64,000 nt of DNA from Sipunculus nudus (GCA_026874595.1 CM049312.1:65504929-65568928), one strand, 5' to 3'. Positions 36,280 to 49,717 are shown, counted from the first letter of the stretch. Made by a program: numbers and translations. The notes: a model not told the origin generated them from the letters alone.

Positions 36280-36382
36280 TCCTGTGATTTGCTAGATAAT
36301 TGTGAGTTACAAGTGCAGACATTCCCAAAATAATAGTTATATTTTTAGAGGCACTTCGAACAGTAGCTGGCGTGAACTTCAT
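36280..36382 (-). pseudogene. Relic of the BRICHOS last exon and 3-prime UTR, block V/X junction
   Basis: The sequence gctagataattgtgagttac followed by aagtgcagac matches the bases just downstream of the stop of the 30 kb gene (28500-28530). On the minus strand an ATGAAGTTCACGCCAGCTAC stretch matches the exon stretch ATGAAGTCACCACAGATACT, with an inserted T that breaks the frame. Only the last 45 or so coding bases are recognisable. Confidence 0.55.
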
Positions 36383-38097
36383 AATGAACTATTAAATAAA
36401 ACTTAAAAGAACATTACCCATATTTACAATTATAATATTAATTACAAATTAGACTGTAGGAACGATCATGAAAGTACCAGTAGGTCTACAGATACAACAG
36501 TATAATAATCGAAAATCCACCTTGTGATTAAGATTGCAAGAGATAGAAGGGACAGTTTGCTAGTTTCTTTAATATAGAAATAAATAACTTAATCTTTAAC
36601 TTATAGACATGACACCAAAACAACAAATTGCTGGTGATTTAATAATATTTCTGTCATGAACCAAAACAAACCAAGACAAACCGAGCCTTCATAGAAAAAA
36701 ATTCATTACTAATAGAACTGTTAAATACCACAAAATGTAGACGTATGGATAAACCGCCAAATTAAATTAATATTTTTATATGTTAATCCAAAAAGGACTT
36801 GGCACTGATTTTCACCAGAAATGTGAGAATGTTAAAGTACCTTTCCAAATGATCGGGTTGGGGTCTTAGCGAGGTGTTATTCAGAAAAAAGACAGATATG
36901 CAGCGCTTGAATCCTATGCTGAGGTACTCAGTGGAAAAATACAACATTATAAAATGTTCGAACATACCTAACAATTAGGTTATAGCCTATATAAGCACGC
37001 ACTCTCATCGAATCAAAGAAACTAGGAAGTAATTTTGAGGACCAGGTGTTTACCTCAGGAGTCGGGAATTGAACGAAAAAAAATTTAAGTTCGTATTGCT
37101 ATACCTGTCTTTTAATTTTCTTATTGTATACTCGCATGGCCAAATTTGACAAATTTAAGCTTAACTGTGCCAAGAAGATTTAAAGTTTATCTGACAGCGG
37201 TATATCAATCAGAGACACCAGGGCATAAGATTGTGAACACTAATTTGTAAAACTAAAAATGGGAAGGCCAAACCTAATGAATGTTTTAGCATTTTAAAGC
37301 ACTGACCATTTAGGTTCGTTCATAAAGATCGTTTATGAAAGAAGGAGATGTCATTATTGAGGATATCAGACCTCTCATAATAAATTATTGATTGATATAT
37401 GCATTTTTTTAGTTGCAAACCTTTATCATGCCAAAAAAGGATTATTTCTAAGTTAGTATAATGCCGGGGAGAAAAAAAAAACTTATTGTGCATCTAAATT
37501 TGAAATATACGACTAATATTCACACCCTATGTCATCAAATACCACTGAACTGTGTAAAAGATATCAAACTAATCTTATAAAGCAGAACCACCTCACTTGC
37601 GCTAGAGACACTGCAACATATTACACTATGATGTGATCATTTATGTCTACGGACGCACGGAAGCTTCAACACATAGCATTATCCTTTTCTGGGTAGTGAG
37701 GACGATTTTGAAGAAACCATTCATCACAGATTTGAGCAGAACATTTGAGTAACATTTCCAAAATCAAATTAGGGAGGAAATATGATAACTTTCAAATATG
37801 GTAGACTTTACTTGATGAGACTAACGATAAAAAAAGTAAAATATGGAAACGTAGCGTTACACATGGGGAGAGAGAGAGAGAGAGAACAAAAGAGACAGAC
37901 AGACAGAAAAACAGACATACAGACAGACAGATTGAGGTATGTTAAAGTGAAGGATGTTATAGTCACATAAACCTTTCTTGCCTAAGGACTGTTTTTTACT
38001 TTCTTTCATTGTGAAGCATGAATGAGAGGAAGTGATTGCAAGCTCAGGCTTTTATCTTTACAGTAGTGCATTTAAAATGCTAAAGACAATATATAAC

Positions 38098-38362
38098 CGG
38101 ATGCTCTGGTCGATGGGTAGGCTACAGTGTTCCATACCAGGAAGTCTCTAGGTCAAATCACAGCTGAGGCGTTGAGAATACGCCTTTTGGGAGTTTCTTG
38201 AAACGAGTACACCCAGGACCAGCATGCAAGGCACACAGAACCTGGGTTACGCCAGGATAATCGTGTGTATCCCCGACATGTAGTCCGAAACCGGAAAGGA
38301 ATTATGCATAATACTTAGTTAATCAAGAATTTCATTACAAAAAAGAGGCGATTATCTCCCAA
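38098..38362 (+). mobile_element. SINE copy with internal deletion, block X
   Basis: Same head and tail as the copies at 49362 and 59398. It lacks about 95 bp between the head (ctgaggcgttgaga) and the acgccttttgggagttt segment. The B box is degenerate (tctctaggtcaaatc). Confidence 0.75.
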
Positions 38363-39000
38363 AGCATATACTTGTAAATATATGAAAAGTACTCTACTTG
38401 AAATACATGGCCCCGTGATTTAGTTAGGGTGAGCGGAATTGTAACAGAGGTTCTGCGTTGTCCGCTTTCTTTTCAGGCTTACAACTATTGTTTAACCACG
38501 GTGCAAGTTCAAGTTCGGGCTGCAATACCTGTCAATTAAGAGAAGACTTGACATATTAATTTTTTTTTAATGTAATATATATTCCCGCTGGCTATAACAT
38601 CGCCTGCAGTGGTGGCTCAGTGACGTGATACACGGGGTCACACTGTTCTGCACTTGTCATTTCAGCTTAGGCCCCTGGACATATTGCATAAATCTGTTCC
38701 GATAAAATTTACATTCGGCCAATATAACGTAATGTCCATCCCATAGTTGGGATCCGGAGCACTTGCACATAATAAGAGTTCCGTTCATGAAGTCTTGTTA
38801 TGGTAAACAGACATAGTAAACTGTATTTACTAACACGGAGAACACTATCAAACTGAAGGGGAGGTCGTGAGAACGCTGCTGGGATGGTTTTGCTGGGAAA
38901 CTGTTGTATTAAGCACAACTAACTGGTAGTATAAACGGTTAGGCATAATATTGCTACTGTGTTTCCCCCTTTAAAAAAACGCAATTCTTTATCCCGATGT

Positions 39001-39055
39001 AAAATGTACATTTTCGAAGAAGGCCACCACGTACATGTCTGTAAAAAATTTGTCT
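39001..39055 (+). other. Short cysteine-bearing frame, block X copy
   Basis: A frame reading RNSLSRCKMYIFEEG then HHVHVCKKFVCC and a stop shortly after. Its sibling in block Y (50346-50442) reads RNSLSRCKIYIFEECHHVHG then CKKNC. In W (60354) it reads CKIFILETSHHVHGCKN. Downstream is gcacccag/gtaagtc, then a 41-bp gt...ag gap, then a second frame (KETDADLQLTNSELSC) that is open in X and Z and broken in Y. Frame retention over four copies is suggestive, but no start codon, signal peptide or family is evident. Confidence 0.2.
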
Positions 39056-39944
39056 GTTGTATTTCTAACGAAAGGTGAAACGTGATGAAAGCACCCAGGT
39101 AAGTCAATAATTTTATACGATAAGGAATGTATGTTACAGAAAATAAAAGAAACTGACGCTGATTTACAACTGACTAACTCAGAGCTCTCTTGCAACCTGC
39201 TGATGCGTGATTATTTCAGAATTTTTATCGGTTTGAAATGTATTCTATACGTGGTACTTAATGTTACAGGTGCAACACAACATGTAAAACCCAAATTAGG
39301 ACACAAGTAACCACCAAATAATGAGCCATGAACACGGGCTCTGATCTTGTCAAAAGGGCAAGAACATAGCCACGTGTTTTTAACATGATTGGGACAAAAA
39401 ATCGGTGCATTCTAAGTTTATTGGTTTCATAAACAATATAGCACTCTATCTTATGAAAAACGATGATCACTTCTAGAAAATGCATTAACCACTGTTAATC
39501 GAAGACCTTAAAGTTTATTTGAAACAGATAAATATATAACCAGAGTATTAGCACATAACCAGGACTATATTTTAAGGCATGGCTGATACAAGGAAACTAT
39601 ATCTTCGATTTTCCTAATTATATTTCGTATTGTTGTATTTTCATGCCACAGTGAATATAGATATTCAAATTCCACATCAGGTTATAAGTAAAAAACTACC
39701 ACCCGATGTTCACAAAAGAAAATCAGTGTTATATAATGACATTGAATTGCTGATTTATTTATTTTTTATCATTTCAGTCACTCCAATTTTAGTCCTCTAC
39801 ATCAAAAACATACAATAAACATATCAGGCTATATTCAGATGTTAAAATCAATTATGTGTTTTGTTGTCACAAGTATACTGAAATTAAATGTTAAAATTCA
39901 TGTTAAAATTAAATCATCAAACGACTGAGATAATATAGATAATG

Positions 39945-40090
39945 TGTAGTTCACCCATTACACAAGTGAGGTACACAAAACCTTGGTGAGGCCAGGATAA
40001 TTGTGTGTATCACCCGTCACGTGGTCCAAAACCGGAATGAAATTCTGCATAATACTTAGTTAAGCAAGCATTACAAAGATAATTTAGTTA
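39945..40090 (+). mobile_element. SINE tail fragment, block X
   Basis: Matches the last 140 or so bases of the SINE (ccaggataattgtgtgtatc, then ggtccaaaaccgg and atacttagttaagcaagcat). The same fragment with the same left flank is at 51325 and, with a longer left flank, at 61430. Confidence 0.65.
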
Positions 40091-40935
40091 TCCTCTTGAT
40101 TTTCTCCAGATCACACAATTGGCATTTATTGCAGCCCAATCCGAGGAACTGAAGAACTGAATTCCAACAAAATTATACATTAAGACTAATTGGAAAAAAT
40201 ATATGGTTCCATAGTTTAACAGAATAATTACAGGATGTAATAGTACCGGTGTTTTAATGAAATTAGTTAATAGGATAACTTAAATGCAATCAATGTGTCT
40301 AATGTCAGATGAGTTAGTTTCCCCTCACATTTATCTCCTGTAGTATTTAATGTAAATTTTGGAACAATCGTTGTACGTTTGCACAACATATTTTTATTTT
40401 TTAAAAATCGTGTGGCGTGCGAACGTGTGGGAAGCTGTCGTTGCTTATGACGTCTTAGCTATAGCTTGCCTGCGGTAAATATGAGCGATAATACGAGAAC
40501 AACGCCGTCAATGACAGAGCAGGCTATGGCTCACTTTTATCCATCAAATCGAAATCATATGTACAAGGGCGTCATTTTATTTAGGTATCGACGGAATACT
40601 AAAATACAAGGCTAACTATTAATATCTGTCAGAAGTGTGACCACTGATGCAAACTTTTAGAATTCCAAAGTTATTCAAGGAAAGTAAGGTTTACACCTGT
40701 CGTCCGTCATGTATCACGGCATAAGTTGATGCAGTGTGACCGCATTTATCCCAAAATCGATCCAGTGATTCCTGAACACCTGACATCTCTAAATATACTT
40801 GTTGCACATAATTCCTGACAAAGAAAACGATTTGCGCATTCATAATTTCGGTCAATGTTATTCCAGATATTTACTGCTCAGTTACTGGATATATCGCTCT
40901 CCGCTTCCGCGGGCTTCAGCAGACCGCCGAAGTAA

Positions 40936-42466
40936 AATCTAGCAGACTCGCTTTAACAAAGGGAATGCCGCCGCTCCACCTGACACCGCAGCATAATAGG
41001 CGTACAGTTGAGTTAATGGGCTTATCATGTCTTAATTGCAATTACCGCACGACTGACACTCGAGGCCTTGCAGGGCTTCTGACATATGATACTACAGTCT
41101 GTAAACTCCTTGATGAAAATATGACATATTATTACGAGTTTCACATCTTCCACGCCCATGTAGGATTTGTTGTAAAATGTAATTTACAAAACATTTACAT
41201 TTAATAGTCCCCATTAGCTCAATATGTGTGGGACACATAGGCACGAGACAAAGGCAAAGAACACAGAAGTCTCGTAGTATATGTGTCTAATTAGATTCGC
41301 GAAATATTCCCATATCTGTGGTGATTTAGGAAATTAATGAACAAATCACACACAGAAATCGTATCACGGAACACATGGCATATTGACCAGATCTACTGTT
41401 TAACCATTCGATGCAAAACAAGGTTTCTGCTAGAACCCAAAAGGATTCTTCAGAGTGGACTTAATAGGGACCTTTCATGGCTCCAGCTAGAACCTTAAAG
41501 ACGGGTTCTTTTTAGAACCTCCTACAGTTTGAATATACTGCTGTTCTGATTATGTTCTCTCACGTGTTTCCTATCATCGAAAAGATTATAGAACTGTGTA
41601 TTTTTTTCCCAGTGTAATGAAGAAATGAACCTGCAAGGGATTCAACATTAACAACGATTAACATTAGAGGCATACAAATTTGCTGTATGTCAATTACGCC
41701 TTTTAACACCCGCCATTATTTTGAATATGTTTAATTAAAATAACTATAAACTCATAAATTAAAAAAAAAAATCTTTAAAAAACATACCACACAATGATTT
41801 TGATTAAGAACACGAAATAGGCTGCCGATATGCATGTGGTATTTGGTAATTGTTAACTATCGTAGCAAAACGTTCTGACGTTCCCTTTTTCTCTATAGTA
41901 AATAACACCTCAGGGTGTATCGACCAGGAAGCTTTACAGTACTGAGTTTGTATTGGTTTTCGTGCCCTCTTATCGTTGATATTACTTCAAAGCTTCAAAT
42001 ATCACTCATCTAAGTTATTTGCGAACCACCTACGCAAAGATGATATATACTTGAAACGCCCGTTAATTTTTTTTTTATAACATAGGACCAAGGGTTTGAT
42101 ACGTGTTCATTTCATCGAATGCCTGATCGACGCGTTTTCGTTCCTGTTGACAAGTGAGTCCATATCCCACCTGACATACTATGCCGACAAAAATATCCGA
42201 ACGTATGCCCCCCCCCCCCATCCAATACTAGTAAAAATACCAGATCCGAACTAGAATATTATGTCGGCGGGTATGATTTATTAATCAATGCACAAACGAT
42301 GCAGAGGACCCGCTATAGAACCATTCATCAAGCACCAAAATAAAAACATTCGGCGTCTAAGTAGATTTGTTCCTTAGGTCTTTCCATTTACAAAATCGGC
42401 TGATGCTAACCGGAAATAAGATGTGATATTGCAAACTGAAGCCCTTGATGTCCAATTTGTAGCTAA
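40936..42466. other. Segment present in block X and absent from block W
   Basis: Block W runs directly from cagcgggcttcggcag (62398-62413) into a ctcaatttatgatatg region. In block X the two flanks are separated by about 1.5 kb. The segment has an agaaccc / gggttctttttagaacc inverted motif near 41430-41520 and a C-run near 42208. The 79-codon frame at 40965-41204 is not recognised. No target duplication was seen, so this could be an insertion in X or a deletion in W. Confidence 0.4.
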
Positions 42467-42543
42467 ATATACACAATTTATGATATTACTTTTAATAAGA
42501 TTGCTTCGAATTTTTTTTTTAATTTTGAGGGATTTTTTATCTA

Positions 42544-42586
<43 letters not shown>

Positions 42587-45109
42587 TAGTATTATTATTC
42601 TTCTTATTATTATTATATCTGTCGTTATTAATATTGATTGATTAATTATTATTTATAATTTTATATCACTTCGATTGATTTCAACTATGTTGGATCAATT
42701 TATAACCGATAAATAGATTATTCTAAAAGTATGCCTTACAATACGTGGGGGTCATCAATTATGTATTCTTGTCTGTGCAAACAATGTGATAATTGATAGA
42801 TCTTGATGGAAGGTGAGTAAGAACTTTATGACTAGTCATATACTGGGTCCTGGGACCATAAGCAGAAAATAATACGGCGTGTAAGCCCTGCTGATAATAT
42901 ATGATATTGATCATCCTCCGGCCAAACACTGTATCTCCAGTAAATACACTAATAAATAGTTAATTATTACTTGCATGACAAGGAAAACTATAAACATTGC
43001 ATTGTCACCAGTCATTACTCAAACACATCAGCTACTTGGGTTAATTTTTATCTGAAAAGTTTTTCTGATTATGACAAATTATAGCAAATGCGATCCTTAT
43101 GTTGTAAAGACGATGCATTAATCAGTAAATTTTCTCACTCTTTCGAAAATTTAAGAGTATATTTATTTCAAATGTACTCTAGAACATAATGATTTAAAAC
43201 ATGACGTATGTATGGCTTATCACTAAAGCAAGACCCCTTATAATTTTTGGGTCATCAGGTCAAGTGTCAAGGTCACAGGACCCACTTATCTAAAAAGATT
43301 GTGGATGCATTTTAAGCCAAACGTTTTATCCCAGACTTTCATCTTGCGAATATAGCTGAAATGACAATAGGGAAATGAACTTTTTGAATTCGGAATCACA
43401 CTGTCAAAGGACGAGCTCATATTGACAATCCATTCGCAAAATTAGTTTATTTACAATAACTCAGGTTTGGATAGAAAACTGGGTTTTTATTAATGAATAA
43501 TAACTAAAAGTAAAAAGCATTTTGATCTCAGGGTCCCGGTCGAGGTCACATGTGAAGTCCACAGGACCCATATCTTTAATTGTGAATGTGGATGCATTGG
43601 AAATTACTCTTTTCATCCCAAACTTCCATCTCTCATATATGGCTTCTGTAATTTTTTAGGTCATCTGCTCAGTGGTCAAGGTCACTGCCCCCACTTCTTT
43701 TTTAAAAGATTGTTACGAAATCAAAATGCAGTAAATTCAAGGATAATAAGTTCTAAGACTTTTTAGTCACAAGGTCACATGACCCATATTTTGAAAAAGT
43801 CATAAAAATATCCTGATAGACAAAATCAGCTGAGCGTCGAGACTCATGGGTCCCTAGTTATTAATACATGAAATTCTATTACGCAAATTCCAGCAATATG
43901 TTATTTTTATGCCTTATCGTTTTAAATATTAAGGATTTAGTTATTCAAAGGTACTTGTTTAGACTTGTGTTATTTAATGTTTATTCTATGTAATACAATC
44001 ACAAGTACAATATTCATCTTGTGTTATTTCTCTTCCATCAGCTGCAACCTTTAATGTTTGCGATGTCATAACGTAATGTATGTACACATTCTAACACTAC
44101 CAAGATTCAATCTTAAAAATGTACTTTGACAAATAACTGATATCTTTAACCTGGATCATGTTTAATTCATCTATACTGCTTTTTTGTTGAATGACCATAT
44201 TGTTTTATGGTTCAGCTGTAATTATATGTTGGCAAGGCATTTAAACTAAGTAGACATTATTCTATCATACCAGAAAATGCCTGCAGAAACTGATGTTTAT
44301 TGTGCCCATGTTCAATATCATCCTTTCGCGGATGAGGTTGTTTCGTTTGGATCTGAAGTTTTGCTTTTTTATTTTTTCTAAATCCACTTATTCTCATATT
44401 TTTTTTTCTGGGAATGAATACATAACATTATCAAAAGATTGCCGGTGTTGAAAAGAATGATTGTTTGAAAATGTAAAGCATGTCTAAGAAGATATCTTTC
44501 TGTGATAATTTATATGATACACTTAAACACTGCTTGGTATGTCATCAGGTTAATGACATAATGACATTTCGGTTGATGTGCTGTTAAATAAAAGACCTAT
44601 ATAAATGCTACATCCCTAGTATATAACATATGTGGACCTGATGGAAAGATACCCTATAGGGATTAGGTTTATGTGATAATGAAAGATGGAATTTGTTCGG
44701 AGATTAAACACCGGTAGACCACAAAAAAAGAAATGTTGTAATTCCTTACAAAAATTACAGACAAAATCTAGTACTGATTTGAAATAAGTAACTTGTTTTG
44801 TCAGATGTGCCAGTAGGGAATGTGTTTGTGTGAAAGCTTAATAAGCTTGACAATGGGTAAGTGTTAACGTTACTGAACCAAAACATTTTACGATCATTGT
44901 TAGCAAAGAGGAATCCCATGATCATTCAGGTGCTAACAACTTGACTAATTCATACAATAATTTTATTTTATGATTCATGTGTTTCACGAATCTATCCCAT
45001 CCATTGTCATTGTTTATTTGAGAACAAATATTTGGGCTAGATATTCATTATTATTCACACTCGGGCTATTTGAATTGTATTTTTATTTATCGGACCTCAA
45101 AGCCATTGC

Positions 45110-45245
45110 ACGAATATTTGATAAGTATGTTGACATAGTCAGTTTAATCCAATTTATTTTTAGTTCATTTATTAAAGGTTGTAAAGATTACCCATTTACA
45201 ATGTTAATTTTTATTATGAATTCCGTTTTCATCAGATATCACGAA
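45110..45245 (+). repeat. Dispersed repeat, copy 2 (inverted partner at 32620-32745)
   Basis: Lies within a 93-codon frame (44970-45251). Residues DIVSLIQFIFSSFI parallel DMISLIQFIFNSLI of the minus-strand copy at 32.7 kb. Similarity fades after about 40 codons. Upstream, the frame holds a tttcacgaatctatcccatc segment that resembles tcacgaagctatccc of copy 1, hinting at an internal duplication. Confidence 0.5.
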
Positions 45246-46095
45246 CAATAAGATCATGAAAGAAAAATTCTATATGGCCACATATGGACTTTTTTTTTAC
45301 TATGAAATTTTATTCGGCCTTTCTATTGAGACGTTTGAACGGAATAAGACGAAATAAATGTCATGCCCATGCTCATAACCTAGACACACGGCAAGCACCC
45401 AAAAAAGCAAAACAAAACAATAAAGGGTATCGGCCACTGGTGGTGATATGATGTTTCCTGCGATATTATCAGAAAGTTTTAAGAGAGCATTGAAAGCCAT
45501 TTTGATAGGTGACTGCAGCTTCTTTTTAACCAAACACTGCGTTCAGTCGCCGCGACTGTCTGTTTTCTGCGACTCTTTGCAGTCACAAAGGTTTCTAGCT
45601 CACGTGAGATTCGATGGTGAAATATCTGCTTACACGAGTGGGTCTATACACGATGACCTATAGATCTCCACAGAGTAACGTTTTAATAAGTGTACTTCAA
45701 GCAATCCTTTAGTATGTGAGAAATCCACATTAATTTATTGTTGATTCTAAGCTCTTTAAACCAATGTTATTCGACATACATGCACAAGTGCTGTATTACC
45801 GGGCCGTTTGATATCTAATTTAAGAATATCACGTTCTTCAGAGGAAAAGCACTCTGCAATAATTGACAAATCAGCTTATATGTTCAGCAATGTGTAGTAC
45901 ACCTTCCGCTTGTTTTTTTTCATGAGTTACCCCATTCCAAAGCGTTAAACACGCTATTAATCATGTATGAGTGATATGTTTCGACGTTTGAAGTGTTACC
46001 CCAACATAATATTATAACCTTAATATAGTGCATACCTTTCATAAAGTACATATGTAACGTAAAAGAAAATAACGTTAAAGAAAAGGCAGGATAGT

Positions 46096-46157
46096 GGATC
46101 GTATAAAGAGAGAGAAGAGAGAGAGAAGAGAAAGAGAGAGAAGAGAGAGAGGAGAGA

Positions 46158-46188
<31 letters not shown>

Positions 46189-46457
46189 GGAAAAGAGAGA
46201 CGAAACGAACAGAAAGAGGGAAGAGAGAGAGGTGAGAAGGAGAGAGTCGAGAAGGAGAGAGAGGGAAGAGAGAGAGAGAAAGCGAGTGAAGAAACAAACA
46301 GAAAGAGAGAAGGGAGAGCGAGCAGAGAGAGAAGAGAGAGAGAGAAAAAAAGAGAGATATGTAGAAGAGAGAGTAGAAAATATAGAAGAGAGAGAAGAGA
46401 GAGATAGAGGGAGAGAGAGATAGGAGAAAAAGAGAGACAGAGAAGAGAGAGGAGAGG
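46096..46457. repeat. Long GA-rich low-complexity tract
   Basis: About 360 bp of nearly pure purine on the plus strand, (GA)n with AAG interruptions, then (TG)n at 46468-46483. It produces open frames of over 100 codons on both strands (R/E-rich and S/L-rich) that are compositional. Confidence 0.95.
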
Positions 46458-47489
46458 GGTTTGACATGTGTGTGTGTGTGTGTGGTTGTGCTTGTTTGCT
46501 ATTTAAGATGATTAGAATTAAGATAACATGGTCTCCTTTGTGTGTGCTATCATACTAAGAGGACAATCAGTTTATCATAAAATTAGGCATTCGATCAACC
46601 TCATAATGTTAACTTAATATCATGACTTCGTCAAAATGTGTCCTATCTACACAAACTATAACTCAGTTTATTCGTCCATGCCGTCGCCATTGTGATGTTT
46701 GATCACATATCAACCTGGTTGTATGGGTCTTTCAGTGTGTCGTCTTTTCGTCTGATGTTGTCATCTAAGTCTGTTTGCGTGTTCTTTTATCTGACATAAA
46801 TCATTCTACAGACCAGACTACAATTTCCGCTCTGAAAGTGATACAATTAAAAGAAACTGAATATTTGTTCTGTCTCTGTATGATTTCAACTTAGGGCCAG
46901 GGCTCGACCTATGATAGTCTAGTTTTTATATTATTAAGTATACGAAAAAGTATTATTAAGTTGAATTAATATCCATAGTGTCAAACTGTTTTTCCATAAT
47001 GCCCAATTATGTGGTTTTTAGCCAATAATGTTGTCCATTACGTGACGGATTTTCATTGCAAAGTAAGACTCACTTGCTGAGAGTGATAAACTCAGATTTA
47101 GATAGGATAAGTTCAATACTGTCTGCAAACATTTATCAGATTAAAAAATATTATTGTAGATTTTGTGTTTAAAGGATATTTAAAGTGAAGGCTGTTATAG
47201 TGAGAGCGTCAGTGCTTATGGACTTTTATACATTTTTTACAGAGTACAGAATGAAATGAGAGGAAATGGTAGGAAAGCTCGGGCTTTTGTCTTTGTATTA
47301 GTAAATTTAAATGTAAATGCTACAGTCTATATTTTACAGGATTCTGTAGTCGAGGGGTAGGCCAAAGTGATCCTAGTCAGGAGGTTGGGAGTTAAATTTA
47401 AAATTCAACATGTATGTAAACACAGCCTCCGCCAGGGTCATGAATATAAAAATAAAATTCATAAGAAGTCTTACATTCTCGATGGTTCC

Positions 47490-47590
47490 TGTGATATGCT
47501 AGATAATTGTGAGTTACAAGTGCAGATATTCCCAAAATAATAGTTAGATTTTCAGAGGCACTTCGATCAGTAGCTGGCGTAAACTTATGA
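47490..47590 (-). pseudogene. Relic of the BRICHOS last exon and 3-prime UTR, block Y
   Basis: Second copy of the relic at 36280-36382. It has gctagataattgtgagttac with aagtgcagat, then a cacttcgatcagtagctggc segment matching the minus-strand end of the last exon. There is no open coding frame. Confidence 0.5.
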
Positions 47591-49104
47591 ATTTTAAATA
47601 TAACTTAAAAGAACATGACCCATGTTTACAATTATAATATAAATTACAAATTAGACTGTAGGAATAATAATGAAAGTAGCAGTAGGGCTACAGATATAAC
47701 AGTATAATACTCGAAAATCCACCTGGTGATTAAGATTGCAACAGATAGAAGGGACAATTTGCTAGTTTCTTTAATATAGAAATAAATAACTAAATCTTAA
47801 ACATATAGGCAGGACATCAAAACAAAAATATGCTGGTGATTTAATAATATTTCTGTCATGAACCAAAACATTACACCACCGACAAACCGAGCTTTCATAG
47901 AGAAATTTCATTAGCAATAGGACTGTTAAATACCAAAAAATGTAGATGTATGGATTAGCCGCCAAATTCAGTTATTATTTTTATGTGTTAATAAATGTTG
48001 ACCCAAAAAGGACTTGGCACTGATTTACACCAGAAATGTGAGTATGTTACAGTACCTTTCCAAATTATCGGGTTAGGGTCTTAGCGAGGTGCTATCCAGA
48101 AAAAAAGACAGGTGTGCAGCGCTTGAATCATATGCTGAGGTACTCAGAGGAAAAATACAACATTATCAGATTTTCGAACATACCTAACAATTAGGTTATA
48201 GCCTATATAAGCACGCACTCTCATCGAATCAAAGAAACTAGGAAGTAATTTTGAGGACCAGGTGTTTACCTCAGGGGTCGGAAATTGAACGAAAAAAAAG
48301 TTTAAGTTCGTATAGCCATACCTGTCTTTAATCTTCTTATTGTATACTCGCATGACCAAATTTGACAAATTTAAGCTTCACTGTGCCAAGAAAATTTTTA
48401 AGTTTATCTGACAGCGGTATATTACTCAGAGACACCAGAGAATAAGATTGTGAACACTTATTTGTAAAACAAAAAATCCGCAGGCCAAATCTAATGGACC
48501 ATTGTCAATTTTTATTTTTAGCATGTTAAAGCGCTGACCATTTAGGTTCGTTCACAAAGATAGTTTATGAATAAAGGAAATGTCATTATTGACATTTTAT
48601 CAGACCTCTAATAATAAATTATTGATTGAGATATGCATTTTTTTTTAGTTTCAAACCTTTGGAATGCCAAAATGATTATTTCTAAATTAGTATAATGCCG
48701 GGGAAAAAGACTTGTATTGCATCTAAAATTGGAATATATGAATAATATTCACACCCTATTTCATCAAATCACACTGAACTGTGTAAAAGATATATAACTA
48801 ATCTAATAAAGCAGAACTTCCTCATTGTGCTAGAGACACTGCAACATATTGCACTATGCTGTGAACATTAATGTCTACGGACGCACGCATAGCTTCAACA
48901 CATAGCATTGTCCTTTCTAGGTAGCGAGGACGATTTTGAAGAAACCAGTCATCAAAGATTTGAGCAGAACACTTGAGTAACATTTCCAAAATTAAGGAGG
49001 AAATAAAATTACTTTTAAATGTGGTAGTCTATACTTGACGTGACTAACGATAAAAAAAGTAAAATATGGAAACGTAGCGTTACACATTGGAAGAGAGAGA
49101 GAAG

Positions 49105-49143
<39 letters not shown>

Positions 49144-49361
49144 AGAGAGAGAAAAAAAGAGACAGACAGACAAGAAAACAGACATACAGACAGACAAACA
49201 GTATTTTAAAGTGAAGGATGTTATAGTCACATAAACTTTCATTTTAAGGACTGATTTTGACTTTCTTTCATAGTGCAGCATGAAATGAGAGGAAGTGATT
49301 GCAAGCTCATGCTTTTGTCTTTAGTGCATTTAAATGTGAATGCTATAGTCTATATTTTACC

Positions 49362-49717
49362 GGATTCTGTGGTCGAGGGGTAGGCTACAGTGTTCCATAC
49401 CAGTAAGTCGCGAGTTCGAATCTCAGCTATGGCGTTGAGATTCTTCACGGGCGACCCCCACCCAGGCTAAGTGTTCAGGATGGGTAACGGAAGATTATAC
49501 TCCACAATCGTGTTTCACTCAAAAACGAATACGCCTTTCGCGAGTTCCTCGAAAAGACTACACCCATTACCAGCATGTGAGATACACAGAACCTTGGTTA
49601 TGCCAGGATAATCGTGTGTATCCCCGATAGGTAGTCCGAAACCGGAAAGGAATTATGCATAATACTTAGTTAATCAAGAATTATATTACAAAAAAAAGAG
49701 GCGATTATCTCTCAAAA
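49362..49717 (+). mobile_element. tRNA-derived SINE, full-length copy, block Y
   Basis: The head ctgtggtcgaggggtaggct carries the A-box-like part and cgagttcgaatctcagct the B box. Body and tail match those at 14588. The tail ends near atacttagttaatcaagaat. It occupies the same position as the copies in blocks X and W, so the insertion predates the block duplication. Confidence 0.8.

Larger units (their letters stand above)
33560..36400. repeat. Array block V
   Basis: First and most divergent unit of the array. Recognisable landmarks are gtgcattctatgttcattgg (33572), the gcatttgactcc flank (34202), accgacaaaccgag (34607), cagcgcttgaatcatatg (34852), a signal-peptide frame (35036), ggacgcacgcat (35641), a (GA)n tract (35854-35935), and a SINE head followed by a BRICHOS last-exon relic (36128-36382). 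The same landmarks recur in the same order in blocks X, Y and W. Confidence 0.75.
36400..42966. repeat. Array block X
   Basis: Landmarks: alpha region with cagcgcttgaatcctatg (36900), TATA-like cctatataagcacgcactct (36986), decayed signal-peptide frame (37088), (GA)n at 37867-37886, SINE 38098-38362, the cysteine-frame region (38990-39290), a SINE tail (39945-40090), a tgcgaacgtgtgggaagctg region (40416) and the gatattactttt...ataatatatgatattgatc region (42480-42910). It aligns to block W (58480-62960) at its downstream end. A stretch at about 40936-42466 is present here and absent in W. Confidence 0.75.
42967..47159. other. Unduplicated stretch between blocks X and Y
   Basis: Contains a ggtca/tgacc module repeat at about 43240-43860 ending tgggtccctag, the second copy of a dispersed repeat at 45110-45245, a long GA-rich tract at 46096-46457 and (TG)n at 46468-46483. 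Neither the frame at 44970-45251 nor the one at 45448-45663 is recognised as a known protein. Confidence 0.5.

Noticed and set aside
38709-39195. Minus-strand frames in the cysteine-frame region of the array blocks
   Set aside because: The sibling blocks do not keep these frames; indels break them at different places.
43240-43860. Non-autonomous Helitron ending ctag before t (also at 24168)
   Set aside because: The CTAG/T end fits, but no 5-prime TC end or convincing 3-prime hairpin could be shown.
46075-46467. Open frames of 109-130 codons on both strands (R/E-rich, S/L-rich)
   Set aside because: They follow entirely from the GA repeat; every frame of such a tract is open.
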